This document shows, piece by piece, positions 24,875-37,056 of a stretch of 64,000 nt of DNA. A model generated the notes under the pieces. The model had not been told where the DNA came from and did no database searches. It saw only the letters and a program-made list of their open reading frames with translations. The stretch covers positions 310,001 to 374,000 of the forward strand of contig NW_002476188.1 of the NCBI RefSeq assembly GCF_000189635.1. The letters are read 5' to 3'. Origin of the DNA: Tetrahymena thermophila SB210 (taxonomy: Eukaryota > Ciliophora > Oligohymenophorea > Hymenostomatida > Tetrahymenidae). The position numbers and the translations under genes were made by a program. Position 1 is the stretch's first letter; each line of letters starts with the position of its first letter.

Positions 24875-25503
24875 TTATAATTATAATAAAAGCTAATTTA
24901 TTTATAATGTGATTAGAAAAGAATTTTAAAGTTTTTTTAAATAAAAAAATACATTTAGAGTAATTTAAACATTCTATCATTTAAAGTTTTAATATATAAT
25001 AGATTCTGATAGATATTAATCAATTTTCATATCAAAAACACAAGATTTATTTCTTTTGATTTTTTGTAATTAATCTCAAAATCTGATAAATTATATCATC
25101 TCGATCAAAATAAATATATAAATTTATAAATTAACCAGAATTAAACAAATTTATTTACTTTTACATTAATTTTTTTAATCCAAATACATCAAAATAAAAT
25201 TAGATTAATTTTTTTTAATTCTGTCATATAAAATACTATTTGAAAAAAAGCTTAAAATGGTAGCTAAGTAATCAGAATAATATAAAAAAATTGATTGTTT
25301 TTTTACAGACGTATGATCGACCACTTATATATTTTTTCAAAATTGAACTTTTTTTCAAATAAATTTATTTATTTATCTACAAAAAACCAAGTAAAATTTA
25401 ATGATAAATAATTACAAATAATTAATTAATAAATAAATACATATTTACATTAAAATAAAACCAAATATTAAGAGATTTATTTTTTTATTTTTTTTCTATT
25501 CTT
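24875..25503. other. Intergenic spacer
   Basis: AT-rich DNA upstream of the tetraspanin-like gene and downstream of the MORN gene, both on the - strand. Nothing supported. Confidence 0.55.
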
Positions 25504-28500
25504 TCATCTAACAATAAATTTATTAAAATCTGAATCATTTTATTGAATTTTTTTACCATTCTTCCAAATTCCTTGAACAGTTATGCCTTTAGAGTTAGTG
25601 TACAAGCCTGCACCATCTTATACACCATTTTCCCAATGTCCTACATATTTTCTTCCATCACTCCATATAAATGTTCCAAAACCATGCTTTTTACCATTTT
25701 TATATTCACCTTCGTATTTTGAGCCATCTATTTTGAAATATGTGCAAGCACCATTTGCTTGATCTTTTACCCAGCTACCTGATAAAGTAGAACCATCAAA
25801 ATATTTAAATGTTCCACTTCCTTACTTAACACCGTTTTAAAACTCTCCTTCAAATATATCCCCATTAGGATAATATTAAATGCCATTACCATTAGGTAAA
25901 TCATTGCTCCACTAACCTTTATTTTCAGAATTTAAAGCTAATTATTAAGAAAAAAAATATTTTTATTGATACCTTCATATCTTTTTCCTCCAAACTAATA
26001 AAGAACCCCATAACCTTACTTTTTATTACCTTCGAACTAGCCTTCATACCTTTTTATATTAAACAAATTACAGAAATTGTATTTTTTTCTACATTTTCTT
26101 ATTTTAACTGAAATTTAAATTTCAATTTTTATCAATTAGAATAGACTGAAATTACAAAATTTAAACTTGACCATTAAATATGAAAAAGAAAAAAATTATA
26201 TGTAGACTTATTAATTTCTTAATAGCATTCAAATTGAATTCAAATAATCTACTTTTTGGTTTGTTACTTACTTTAACAAAATATTAAATGAATATGATAA
26301 TATGAATGAATGAAATTATTACACTATGTCATTCCTACAAACTAATCGACCATTTCCATGCTTTAAATTAGATTTCCATTGTCCTTCGTAGTAGGTTTAG
26401 TCTTTTTTAGAATATTCAATTCCATTTCCTTCCCTCATAAAATTTACCCAGTCACCTATGTAAACATTTTCTGATTTGATGTTTTGCTGCATTCCCAAAT
26501 TTATTGATTTAGGTTTGACATTTTCAAATTTGTATGGACCAAATTTTTTTAATGCTCTGGTAACATGCTGCATTTAAGAGCACCATTGAGGTAACTCTTC
26601 TAATCTTTTATGACCAGGAATACCTTTTTCAACCATGTGGTTATTGTTACTGTTAATGACTAATAAACTTTTTGCTGTCCTATTAATGAATTTTTGTAAG
26701 GGAGATTAAGAATTTCTATTAGCAGATGTTGTTTATTCCTAAGTACCTTTTTTATCAGGAGTACTGAATTGGTTTACTTTTCTACTTGACACATTTTAAG
26801 GCGTAGTTGATCTAGCTTGGGTAGCAACAATATTGTTGGAAGTCAACTTTAAAAGTAGATCATACAAGAGATTATTAGATTACTCTAAACAGTCTTTAAA
26901 AATATCTTACAAATCAACATAATAATCATAAACTATATCATCTAATTCTGATAATTACTTTTTCCTACAATTATCATTTATAGTTTGATGTTCAAGAAAC
27001 TTTTCAGGCGATTTCTAGAAATTAAATAACTTTAAAAAATCTTTATTTGTTAGTGAAAAATAATCTTTTTATTGTAATTTTTATAGCTTTTCTAAGTAAT
27101 AATTGTATTCTTCATCATAAGAAGAAATATATGAAAGTATATTCTTCTCTTTATCTTCAACAAGCTTTTGAATTTGTAGGAAAGTGCTATCCAAATGTTT
27201 TTTGATCTCTTAATAAAGCTAGTTCTATCTTTGCATACACAAATACAATAATTCCTTGTGATTAATTTTGTTAGCATCTTTCTCTTTTTTATCTTGTTCT
27301 TACTCTGATTTTCCAAGAATCTTGCTAGATTGCAAAATCTTATACCTATATTCCTACAGCCTCATTAGCTAATGTATATGTTTAGAATGCAATTTATTGC
27401 AAAAGCCACAGCATAATCTATACTATGCCTCACAGTAAGGATCCACACAAACCATAATAATCTTTTCTCCATCATGTTCTTTTATCTAACATTTAATTTA
27501 TATATCATTTAAAATATCTTATTTATCTGTTTCATCTATTTGATCAATTTATTCCTTTCTTTTTTATTAATTTATCTTTTGATCTCTTTGTTACTAAACT
27601 TAGCTCTTATTATCTTTATCTTGTGTTTTATCTAAATTTAATTTCTTATTGCTTTTATTCTCATTAACCACCTGTCCATTTTAATTCCCTTCTTTCATTT
27701 GTTTCTGAGTCTTATTTTAGTTATTGTTTTCTATTCTTGGACTAAAAGTGTATAAGTTTTACATATTTGTATTCTGTAAGTTTTTACATTATAAATCTGA
27801 GTCACTACTCTTCTTTCTTTCTAAGTTTTCTGATTAGCTGTTATATTCAGAAACGACTAGTTCATTGCTTAGTCTGTAATTATAAAGAGGCATTCTATTT
27901 TTGTTTTCATTATTAGGATATTTCTCATCTAAAGGACAAGTTCTCATTTTTATAAGCTTTTAGAATTAATTATCATATTCCTCATACTGATTTTGATTTT
28001 GGTATTATCTTTGCTATCCTTGTTACTTATTTAAAAAGGGGAACTACTTATTATTATCTTAGTCAAATGTGCTTATTTAATTATTCTCTAATTAATCTTA
28101 AGAAACATGCACTCTTTCAGTGACACTATCCACATTCCTAATAGAATCTCTTGCATAAAGTTATGACTGGCTTATTAAAGTGATGCCTCCACTACCTCTT
28201 CTTTATTGATCTTCTAGCATGTCATCATACTCTTATGAAACATTCTTAAATTAAAATGGTGAATAAATTCTATCAGAATTTCCATAATTGTAATAATTCT
28301 AACTGTTTTTCGAACCGTTATAGTAATCATTTTACTATTTACTCATTTACTAATTTTATTATTTATTTCTATGCGGCGATTGGTCACCAAACGAAATATT
28401 TTCATCATCTTCTTCAAGCACATCTGTATGATTTACTGATTTTCCTGCATAATTATTTTCATTCTAATTTTAACCCTAAAAATCAGCTTTTTAATTGTTT

Positions 28501-28889
28501 GGATTGTTATTATGACTATTTATGCTTGAGTTTGATAAAGGATTTGGTACACTATTTGTGTTGCATTCAATAACGAGTTTATCGCCATGAATATATTTGT
28601 TTGTCCCATATTCAGCAAACTAATAACTTTGCTAATAATTCTCTTTGATAAATTAATTTTATTTATTTTTACTTTCGTTTGCCATTTATTAACTGTAAAT
28701 TTATTCCTCATGAGGTGATAAAGAATTTACTCCCATATTTGTTTGTTCAATTTATTGATTCATTTCTTACTCGTGATTATACATTCCTGTGAACTATTCA
28801 TTATTTTAATAAACATCTTTTTCAGAATCGAATTGTTTGATTTTTAAAGAGTCCAAGCTAAACCTGCGACTGTCTTCACCTTTTTCCAT
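25504..28889 (-). CDS. Zinc-binding cluster, coiled-coil and MORN-repeat protein
   Basis: Exons 26323-28889, 25973-26049 and 25504-25916 join to 1018 aa; TGA is at 25504-25506. The N-terminal 470 residues are polar and Q/N-rich. Near residues 479-506 is a compact Cys/His cluster (VCVDPYCEAQYRLCCGFCNK then HSKHIH) that resembles a B-box-type zinc site. A long helical region follows to about residue 790. The C-terminus is a series of MORN repeats: YIGDWVNFMREGNGIEY, YYEGQWKSNLKHGNGRL, YEGQFEGNKKQGYGVLY, YEGQWSNDLPNGNGIQYY, KYEGEYKNGKKHGFGTF and KYVGHWENGVQDGAGLY. I set both splice junctions so that the MORN spacing is restored: the 273-base intron gives nine residues between GNG and YEG, and the 56-base intron restores YEGQW. 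MORN proteins often sit at membranes or cytoskeletal structures in protists. The specific role is unknown. Confidence 0.88.
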
Positions 28890-30377
28890 TTATCTCTTTT
28901 CAATTTGGTTCTTTTATCTCAGAATTACCTTTTAATTTATAATGATAAATTCAAAAGCAAATCAATTATAATTAGACCTATTTTGCAGTTAAATTATTTT
29001 TATTCAATCAAAAAAGTGATTTCCTACCAAACAAACAACATATACAATTTCATTAAATATTAATTTGCTAAATATTTTATTGTGCATGAATTCAACCCTT
29101 TTATCCTTATTCTAAAAAATAATCAATTAAATCCAAAATAAACATCAACATATTTAGATATTATTTGATAATTTTAAATATTCTTAATTACAATTAAATT
29201 AAAATAATTATTTTATTTTAAAAAAAAGAATTTATATTAAATATTTTTAGATATAATTCTTAATCTTTTATAAAGCAATTTTTTGAATTAAGCTTTGATA
29301 TATAATTAATTAATTAATTCTTAATAAAATAAAAAAATTATTATTTTCAAAAGTAAAATAAAATAATTTTAAAATAAAACGATTATATTTTTTATTTTTG
29401 AAATAGGATTATTTTTTTCTAAATATTTTGGTTTATATTTTTCCATTTTTTTTCTTTTGAAGAAGATATAATAAATAATTTATCTTTTAGTTAATAAATA
29501 TTAATTATTATTCATTTATTTTTTATATCAAATTTTATTTCTAGAATTTGACTTTATGAAAAAGTTATTAAGAAATAATAATAGATACATTTTCTAGAAT
29601 TATTAATTCAAAATGTATGTGATATTATATTAATTATTAATTTAACGATGTATCTATTATATTATTTATCATTCTTCCTAACTTATTTGCATTTATCATA
29701 ACATAAAACAATACTTTATTGCTAAATTTTTTATTTTTTTTAAATTGTAACTTTTAACTCACAATTCTCATTTGGAAAAAATGAAGCTTATAAAATGTAT
29801 TTATTAAAAACATATAAAAATAATTAAAATATTTTTTACAACAAATCATAATGTTATTTAAATTAGTCTCAAATTTTAATATCTTATCTTAAGTTTTAAA
29901 AATTTGGAGCAATATTAGGAAGAAAAAAGCTTTATTTTGCATACAATTTTATTAAAATCTTGATAGTAAAATTATTTTGAAAAATTTCTACTTAGTTAAT
30001 ATGATGTTTATTGTAGTAAAATTTTTATTTTAGAAAATATTTTTCTTATAAATTTAATAATTTTGAATGAAGAATAGCTTTAAATCGTCTTAATATTTTA
30101 TCAAATCTATTTTTATTTTTTATAAATAAAAGTGGTATATATAACTATCTAACTACATAATTTTTAACTTATTTAGTGAATTACCCATAATTAATGCTTG
30201 ATAAATAGTAGAGAGATAGGTAAATGAAGTAGAATTTTTATAACCTTAGATTCTACTGTGTACTTTAAAGCTATTTTAGTAAGTAAATAAGTATATTTTC
30301 TTTAATTTTATTTAGCATATTTTATTCAGGTTTTTTTACTACTTAAGCTTTTAATAGAGTTAAGCAAGTAAATAGCT
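28890..30377. other. Intergenic spacer
   Basis: AT-rich DNA upstream of the MORN gene. Because TGA is scarce, the reading frame of the upstream RPB9-like gene stays nominally open into this region if its last small intron is not spliced. I regard that as spacer. No other feature is supported. Confidence 0.5.
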
Positions 30378-31225
30378 TCAATCTTAAATTCCTCTTTAAA
30401 ATTATTTAAAATATTAATGCTTTATTTGTATTTAAAAACATCTAATTTTACTCATCTTCACCAAAGAGGTCGTCTTCTCCAAAGATGTCATCTACTTCCT
30501 TTTATTCTTTTTTATCTTCATCACTTTCATCTTCTCCTTCTCCGTAGAATTAATCTTCTTCGTAATTGTCTTCAATATATTAATCTTCATCTTCTAATTT
30601 GAAGTCTTCTGGTAAATTATCCCTATCTATACCTTCCTTTTTCCTAAAATTCAACAAAAATGGTTAATGATTTGAATGAAAATTATGTATGCAATTTAAG
30701 CTAGTCATATTTGATTTTAACATCAATAAATGATAGACTTTATCACAAAATATATTCAAAATCTTCAAAATGAATATATAAAGTTTTTTTATTTTAAAAG
30801 ATAACAAATTGATATAATTACCATTTTGCTAACTCATCACTTGTCCAACAAAATCCGCATTCTTTGCATATATATTAAATTACAATATTTTTTTCTTCCT
30901 TTCCTGCTTTGTAGTAATAAACTACTTCTGAGTCTATTTTGCAATTTCTGCAATACATTTATTTTCTTGGCATAGAAGGATCTTAACCCAATGCTCTATT
31001 TTTAATATCTGCAGCCTCTGATTGGAGAATTTATGTCTTTTTAATAACTTGGTCATCTCTCACTCCTTTTAAATTGATGACACATCTTCTTTCACCGCAA
31101 CTAGAGCAACTGAAAATCATTACATTTTATTCTTATGTGCTGGCACGCTAAGGAATACATAGCTTGCCGCAGTCTTTACAAAATCTAAAACCATTACAGT
31201 TTTCTACTTCACTTTCTCCTGACAT
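30378..31225 (-). CDS. RPB9: RNA polymerase subunit RPB9-like, with acidic C-terminal tail
   Basis: The model is 203 aa from exons 30822-31225, 30452-30643 and a proposed last exon 30378-30393. It has two zinc ribbons. The first begins FRFCKDCGKLCIPQ with partner FSCSSCGERRC. The second is MYCRNCKIDSEVVYYY with partner YICKECGFCWTSDEL. Between them lies DPSMPRKQ, matching the linker that precedes the second ribbon in RPB9. In RNA polymerase II this subunit supports elongation, fidelity and transcript cleavage. RPB9 is normally about 115-125 residues; here a Glu/Asp-rich tail (GEDESDEDKKEQ, DDIFGEDDLFGEDE) adds about 60. The second intron (30394-30451) is inferred because it brings a TGA into frame soon after the tail; without it the frame runs on for about 200 poor-quality codons. 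A pol I or III homologue is an alternative. Confidence 0.78.
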
Positions 31226-32242
31226 TTGCTTTGTGATATTAATTTAACTAACTAAAAATTCTATTTAAGCTAAGTGCTATATTTATTTACAAATAATTGT
31301 ATTGAATTATAAATTAATTAATTAAGTAATTAATATTGCTTTTTATAGATACTCCTTTATAAATATTTAGTTATTTATGTTTATATGAATGACTTTCTTT
31401 TTTGTATGATATTTAAATCTAATTATGAATTTCTAAGATATGATTTAGCTTGCTGCTTTTTATTCAATTAAACAAAATCTATCATTTATTTATTTAATTA
31501 TTTCACACATTTATTTCCTAATTAATAAAATTAACAAAAACCCGCTATTTTTATTCTATTAAAGATGTGTCTAGATAGATATATAAAATAAATAAATACT
31601 CATTTTCCAGCTACTTTTCAGTTAATTTCTTATAAAAATTTGTAATTCAAACAGTATTTATAATTTATATAAAATGTTCTTTAGATAAATTATTATTATA
31701 AATTAAGCAATAAAATATATTTAATTTATTTTACACAAAAAAATATCAAAAAATAAACACTCAATTGAAAATTTGAAAATAATTCTTTTTTTAAATATCT
31801 TGTTATTAATTAAAAGTTTAAGAAAACCATTTAATTTTATTAATAGTGATAGTAGTATTTAGTAGGTATATTTAAATTATATATTTTATATTCATTAATA
31901 TTTAATTAAATTTATTTTATAATTTATTCAATTTTTGACTAATTTTTGACTCTAAGTTATTCATTTAATCAAATGAAAACGTAATTTTTTACTTTTCAAA
32001 TTTATTTTTTTCAATCTTTCAAATCTTTTGCAGTTTTTTTATTAAATACTTTCAATATAATGGTGATAAATAAGCATCATTTGCTTTTGTTAATCTTTTA
32101 ATCTGCAAAAACTATATAAAATCATTATTTGCTATATCTTGGTTAAATAATACCTTAAACCTTAAAACCTTTTTTAATTGTTTTGTTAAGAAAATTGATA
32201 AAAGTAGTTTTTTTATATTGATTGAATGATTTATATTAAAAT
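31226..32242. other. Intergenic spacer
   Basis: AT-rich DNA upstream of the RPB9-like gene and downstream of the F-box gene (both -). I see no supported coding sequence or named element. Confidence 0.55.
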
Positions 32243-35200
32243 TCAAATCTATTTATTTATCTTATCTCCTATCTAATAATGAATAGTGTAATAATATCTT
32301 ATTGAATCTACATATTAAATAATGTGAGGATAATGCTATTATAGCTTTTTATACAATGCTACAATTCCTAATAAAAGATCTGTGATTTTAAAAACAACTT
32401 CTCCATACTAAGTTAAAATTTGTTTTGAATACATTATTTTTGAATTTTGTTTTAATAATCTTTAAATTTTTTCAAATTAATTGTAATCAAAAGTGCAAAT
32501 AAACCAAAGTAAATCTTTTTTTTAATTCACTGCATCATGCAAGATACTTAGCTTATTCATGTTTTCTCCCAGAAATAATTTGCTATAATACCTTTTTCTC
32601 ATAGCTTGCATTCTTGAATTGTCTTCATATACTTGTATAGCATTTGTTGCTATATTTGTATTGAGTAAACCAGAGTTACTGCTATTAAATATTTTACCTG
32701 AATAGTTGCTACATGTGTTGTCATTAATTCTATTGCTTTTTTTTTCTATTTAATTTATCATGTTTTGTAAGCCTAATGATTCTCCACTTAAATTATGATG
32801 ATTGATTTTCTTTTATTTTTATTGAAATAAAATGTTGTTAAAAGTATATATTTTGTTTTGATAAAGAAAGAGGCGGAAACACTCAAGAGTTATTTTTAAG
32901 CAAGGAGGCTGAAAACTTAAAAACAAAGGCTGCTACAACTATTGTATCGAAAAACTACACATTGGTCCAAATAATTAATAAATATCTTATGTTTTTGAAT
33001 TTAATACTTTGTATATCATTTAAATATCATATTTTTTCTTTATTTCTTCAGACTTTTAAGTATCTATCAATAATTAATTTCTGTGTCTCTCTTAAATCAC
33101 ATTTAAGGCATATTTATTCCACGATTTACTTACTTGTCTTGTAAAGCTTAAGTCAGCAACACTCAGGAATCGTGTTATCATATTCCACAGCTCTAAATTC
33201 ATCTCAACAGGTTTACTTTCTACTAATTTATTCCACACATACTTCTAAGATGGTGAGCTGCAAGTACTTGCTGATTTTTAATTGTAGTAGGATTATCTAT
33301 CTTTAATTACAACTATACAATTCTTGCCTGTTTCTTTTGTTTATTACTTGCTTTTCATATCAGAGGAAGATTATTTCTTCTAATTTGCACTCCTCAATCT
33401 AGCAGAGTACATTCTATCTTTTCTCTCTGTCTATAATCCTTAAATATTTTCCATGTCAAATTCTTTTTATTTTAACTCAGATATAAATCCTGGTATTTCT
33501 TCTTTTGCTTTTGCTATCAAAAAAGGGTTTATCCTATTTATTCTGCTCTTGATGTTTGCAATATTCTTTTCTACTTCATTACAAACCTTTTAAGAGACAA
33601 CATCACTTCTACTTTTATCATACGAAGAATGTATAATTCTACTGCGCTTAGGCTCATCTTTAATACATTCTAACTGAGATAAAGCAGACTAATTTTTAGC
33701 TCTTGTAGGGCTATTAGCTGTAGAAGAAAAATAAATTCTTGTATCTAGTTTTTCGATGCTACTTTAATTTGAAGCTTCTATCCTTTATATTTTTTGATTA
33801 GTTTTTTATTGTCTCACTATTTATCTTTCAAATTATGTATCATACTTTCTAGTCAAGCTATGGCTGTAATCGTTATTTCCATTTGAATGAATAGTATTTA
33901 CTTTTGAGGTATTGCCATCAAATTCTTCATTTTTTAATATGTAAATGCTATTCTATATGTTTTAAAACTAGTTTTTTAAATCACATTATTCTACAAATTC
34001 ATAATAATTAGATTTAAACATGTTTTCATTTAAATTTTCATATTAGTTTAAAGCAGATCCTTTATTTCTCTGTGGAGTTGTCTAACTAATTTAACCACGA
34101 AAGAAACTTAAAAGAGAGTTTTTTCTAATATTTTTATTAATTTAATCAGTTGTAGAACTATTTTTTTACTCATTTAAGTTCTATTCTTGAAGCATGTAAT
34201 GATTTTATAGATTATTTTTGATTTTATCAGAGTTTATTTGTTGGACATGTGACTCACTTAAATTTAAAAAAGAATTAAAATTTAATATCTAGTTACTTTT
34301 ATTGATATTTTCATTCTTTCTTTCAGTTAAAGATTATTCTATTAATTGCAGCTGCTAATCTTGCTGCTTTCTAATATCTTCAAGGTAGATTAATATATTA
34401 TCTTATTTTTATTTAAATAACTGAATTTGATTATTCTTTTAAACAGATTTTGGAGTCAATAAATGCCTTTAATTCAGTACATTTAAAGGAGATATTTCCT
34501 CTTCTTCAGATGAAGAAGAAGTCAATTCATTTTTAATTTTATTAAGATTTAATTTTATCTCTTCTTAACTCTCTTTTTATTCTTGTTAAACTTAAATTTG
34601 ATGATTTTTATAATATGAATTTTAAAAGGAGCTATTAATATCTGTCTTATTTTCATTACTTATAGAATTTAATTAATCATTTTTATTCTCTGAAAGGAAT
34701 TATTCCTTTTTACTATCTGAATTTACTTTTTCTTTTTTATAGTCAGAGTGTGCTTAGATTTAATATTTCTGAGGGCTGTATCTTATTTATTATAGTTTTT
34801 TAGTATTTTGTATCCTTTATAAAATTTAATTTTTCTTTTATTTCTAAATATGTTGAAAAGGTGAGAGTTAAGTAGGTTATTATGCTTATTGATATTTTTA
34901 ACTAAAATTGTGCTATTCATTGATTAAATAATTAGTTTGTTATATGAGCTTATCTTAAAAAAATGTCTTATTTTAATATTACTAAATGTTTTGTAATTAA
35001 TTATCATCTGAATTGTTATTATTTTTTTAATTGTTGATTACTAACAAATTTTGAAATAGTTAATCACCATCATCATTGATATTTCTTTGTTTTCTATAAC
35101 TATTATTTGCACTTTTAGTTCTTTATGATTTTTCAGTAGTACTAATTGCACTAGTAGTACTTTAAAGCTACTTAAATTATATTTGTGATGAAACTTCTTA

Positions 35201-36061
35201 AAATATTTAATGCTGGTGGTATTTCTAATCTTGATTTTCAATTCCTTATTTTTCACTCTCTAAAATTTCATTATTTTTTATAATAACATCTTAGAAATCT
35301 TCCTTTTGCTCCTTTAAAAATCCTAATTATTAGTAAAGGCACTATCTAAAAGATTATTATTCATTATAAACATTTTGCATCTTTTGTGGACTTTGTGAAT
35401 TGGAAGAGTCAAAAACTAAAATAGGTATCTGCATATTACTCCTGTTTTATAATTCTTTAGATCCTTCCTCTAGATTAGCAGGAGTATTCGCTCTAACTAC
35501 TTTACAGTTTTTCATTCTCTTATAGAAGATAGCTGGGCTGTTTAGAGGCATCATGTTTCGCAAGTAGCAAGATTAAAATTTTATTTCTTGTTGCTGCTCC
35601 TTTTCAATTTTTTAATTTTTTGGGCTTTTTTGTAAATTTGAACCAAGCACATCTTTAGAAAAGAGTTGAACTTTGTCTTATTTTTGATCTTAAAATTTGT
35701 AATATTTTATTGGCAAAGAACTCCCAATCATAAGTTTTTCTTTGCTGTTTCTATGAGATTAAATACTTTTACTATCTGGTAAATTTATATATTCTCTTGA
35801 TGAGTTAATCAAAGAATGCTGCAAAAGGCTTTTTGAGTAACTATCATCAGCTTTATTATCCTAAAGATCAAAGATATGGAAATTTTAATTTACAAAAATC
35901 TAATCTTTTATGGGAGTTTAATGATTAAAATTCTTAGATTTATGTCCCATTTATTGTTTCAACTATATTGTTTTAATTCCTTTTCGCGGAGCTGATTATG
36001 ACTAAGCTCTCCTTTTATATAAACCTTAGTCAATTAAAAGATTATAATTATGATTGTTCAT
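32243..36061 (-). CDS. Large low-complexity F-box protein
   Basis: One uninterrupted frame of 1272 codons runs from ATG (36061-36059) to TGA (32243-32245). Residues 1 to about 950 are polar, rich in Q, N, S, K, with no domain that I recognise and little predicted structure. Near residues 956-990 the sequence LELWNMITRFLSVADLSFT followed by RQVSKSWNKYA fits an F-box. The match is the hydrophobic spacing, the DL, the basic residue, and the final W with aromatic. F-box proteins usually link targets to an SCF ubiquitin ligase through Skp1. The 280 residues after it contain a more ordered part (DIYQLFGPMCSFSI, LKITLECFRLFLYQNKI) that could recognise a partner, and LLGIVALYKKL near the end. No WD40, LRR or Kelch repeats are visible, so the target class is open. 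The exact C-terminus is the least certain part. Confidence 0.78.
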
Positions 36062-37056
36062 TTTAATAGTCTTTATTTGGAAATATAACAAAACTCTTTG
36101 TATATATTTTGATTTATTTTATTAATTTGTTTGCTTATATCTAATTAGAATATAACCATTAATTTATTCAATTTATCTAAGTATTCATATATTAAATATC
36201 TTCGAGTCTATGTTAACTATCATCTAATTTTGCCAAATTATATAATAAATAAATTTTGATCATTAATTATTAAGCAATAAATATGATTAAAAACTTCAAT
36301 CATATTAATAAATAAATAAATATTTACAGACTTTAATCTTTAAGTTTGTATAATTCAATTAATTACAAGTAAAATTAAATTGCTCTATTTGATGCTAAAT
36401 AGCTTTTATTAAATAAAAAATAAGCAATTATCAATTAATTTCATAAATTAAAAATTAAAAAATAAACTTTTGATAGTATTTAAAATTTTTTGAAACAAAA
36501 TATTTGTATTTATTAATATTTTAGTCATGATTTAAAATAATAATAAGAATTTCCAGCCAGATGACACAGACTTAGATATGATATATAATTAAGAATCAAA
36601 AAATAAAATGATTAATCTTTTATTTAATAATAAAATAATGAGACAAAATAATCTTTTTGATAAATTTATTAAATATAATTTTTAAAAATCCAATCAAAAT
36701 AATTTAAAAATTAAATGTGATTCTTTTTAGATAGTTTTCGTTATCTTTTTATAAAAAAATTTTTTAGAGATTTAAAATTATGTTATTTATTTATTTTGAT
36801 TTTATTGAGTATGATTATATTTTTTTTCTAAAAAAATTAAATATGATAGTTTAAAATTTTATATTTTAAGTAAGTTAAATATTAAGCAAAAATAATTTTT
36901 TACTTTATTAAGCTGAAATGATTTAAAAAATTAATTTTTGTTATTTTTATTTGACATTTAAACACATTTTTAAAAATGGAATTTTATATAATTAATAATA
37001 CTTCATCAATTTATATAAACAAATTTTATATTTTTATTTATTTATTTTTTAATAGT
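36062..37056. other. Spacer with a weak small frame
   Basis: AT-rich DNA upstream of the F-box gene. A 90-codon frame runs from ATG 36527 to TGA 36797-36799 on +. Its first 20 codons look protein-like (NNNKNFQPDDTDLDMIYNQ) and the rest looks like translated spacer. I do not call a gene. Confidence 0.35.

Noticed and set aside
28256..28711. Short frames on both strands within the N-terminal part of the MORN gene
   Set aside because: They overlap the continuous - strand exon 26323-28889 in other frames. The MORN gene frame is supported by its domains.
28890..30377. Continuation of the RPB9-like frame for about 190 further codons
   Set aside because: The extension is I/L/K/N/Q-rich translated spacer. 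A 58-base intron with usual borders gives a clean stop just after the acidic tail. I keep this as likely rather than proven.
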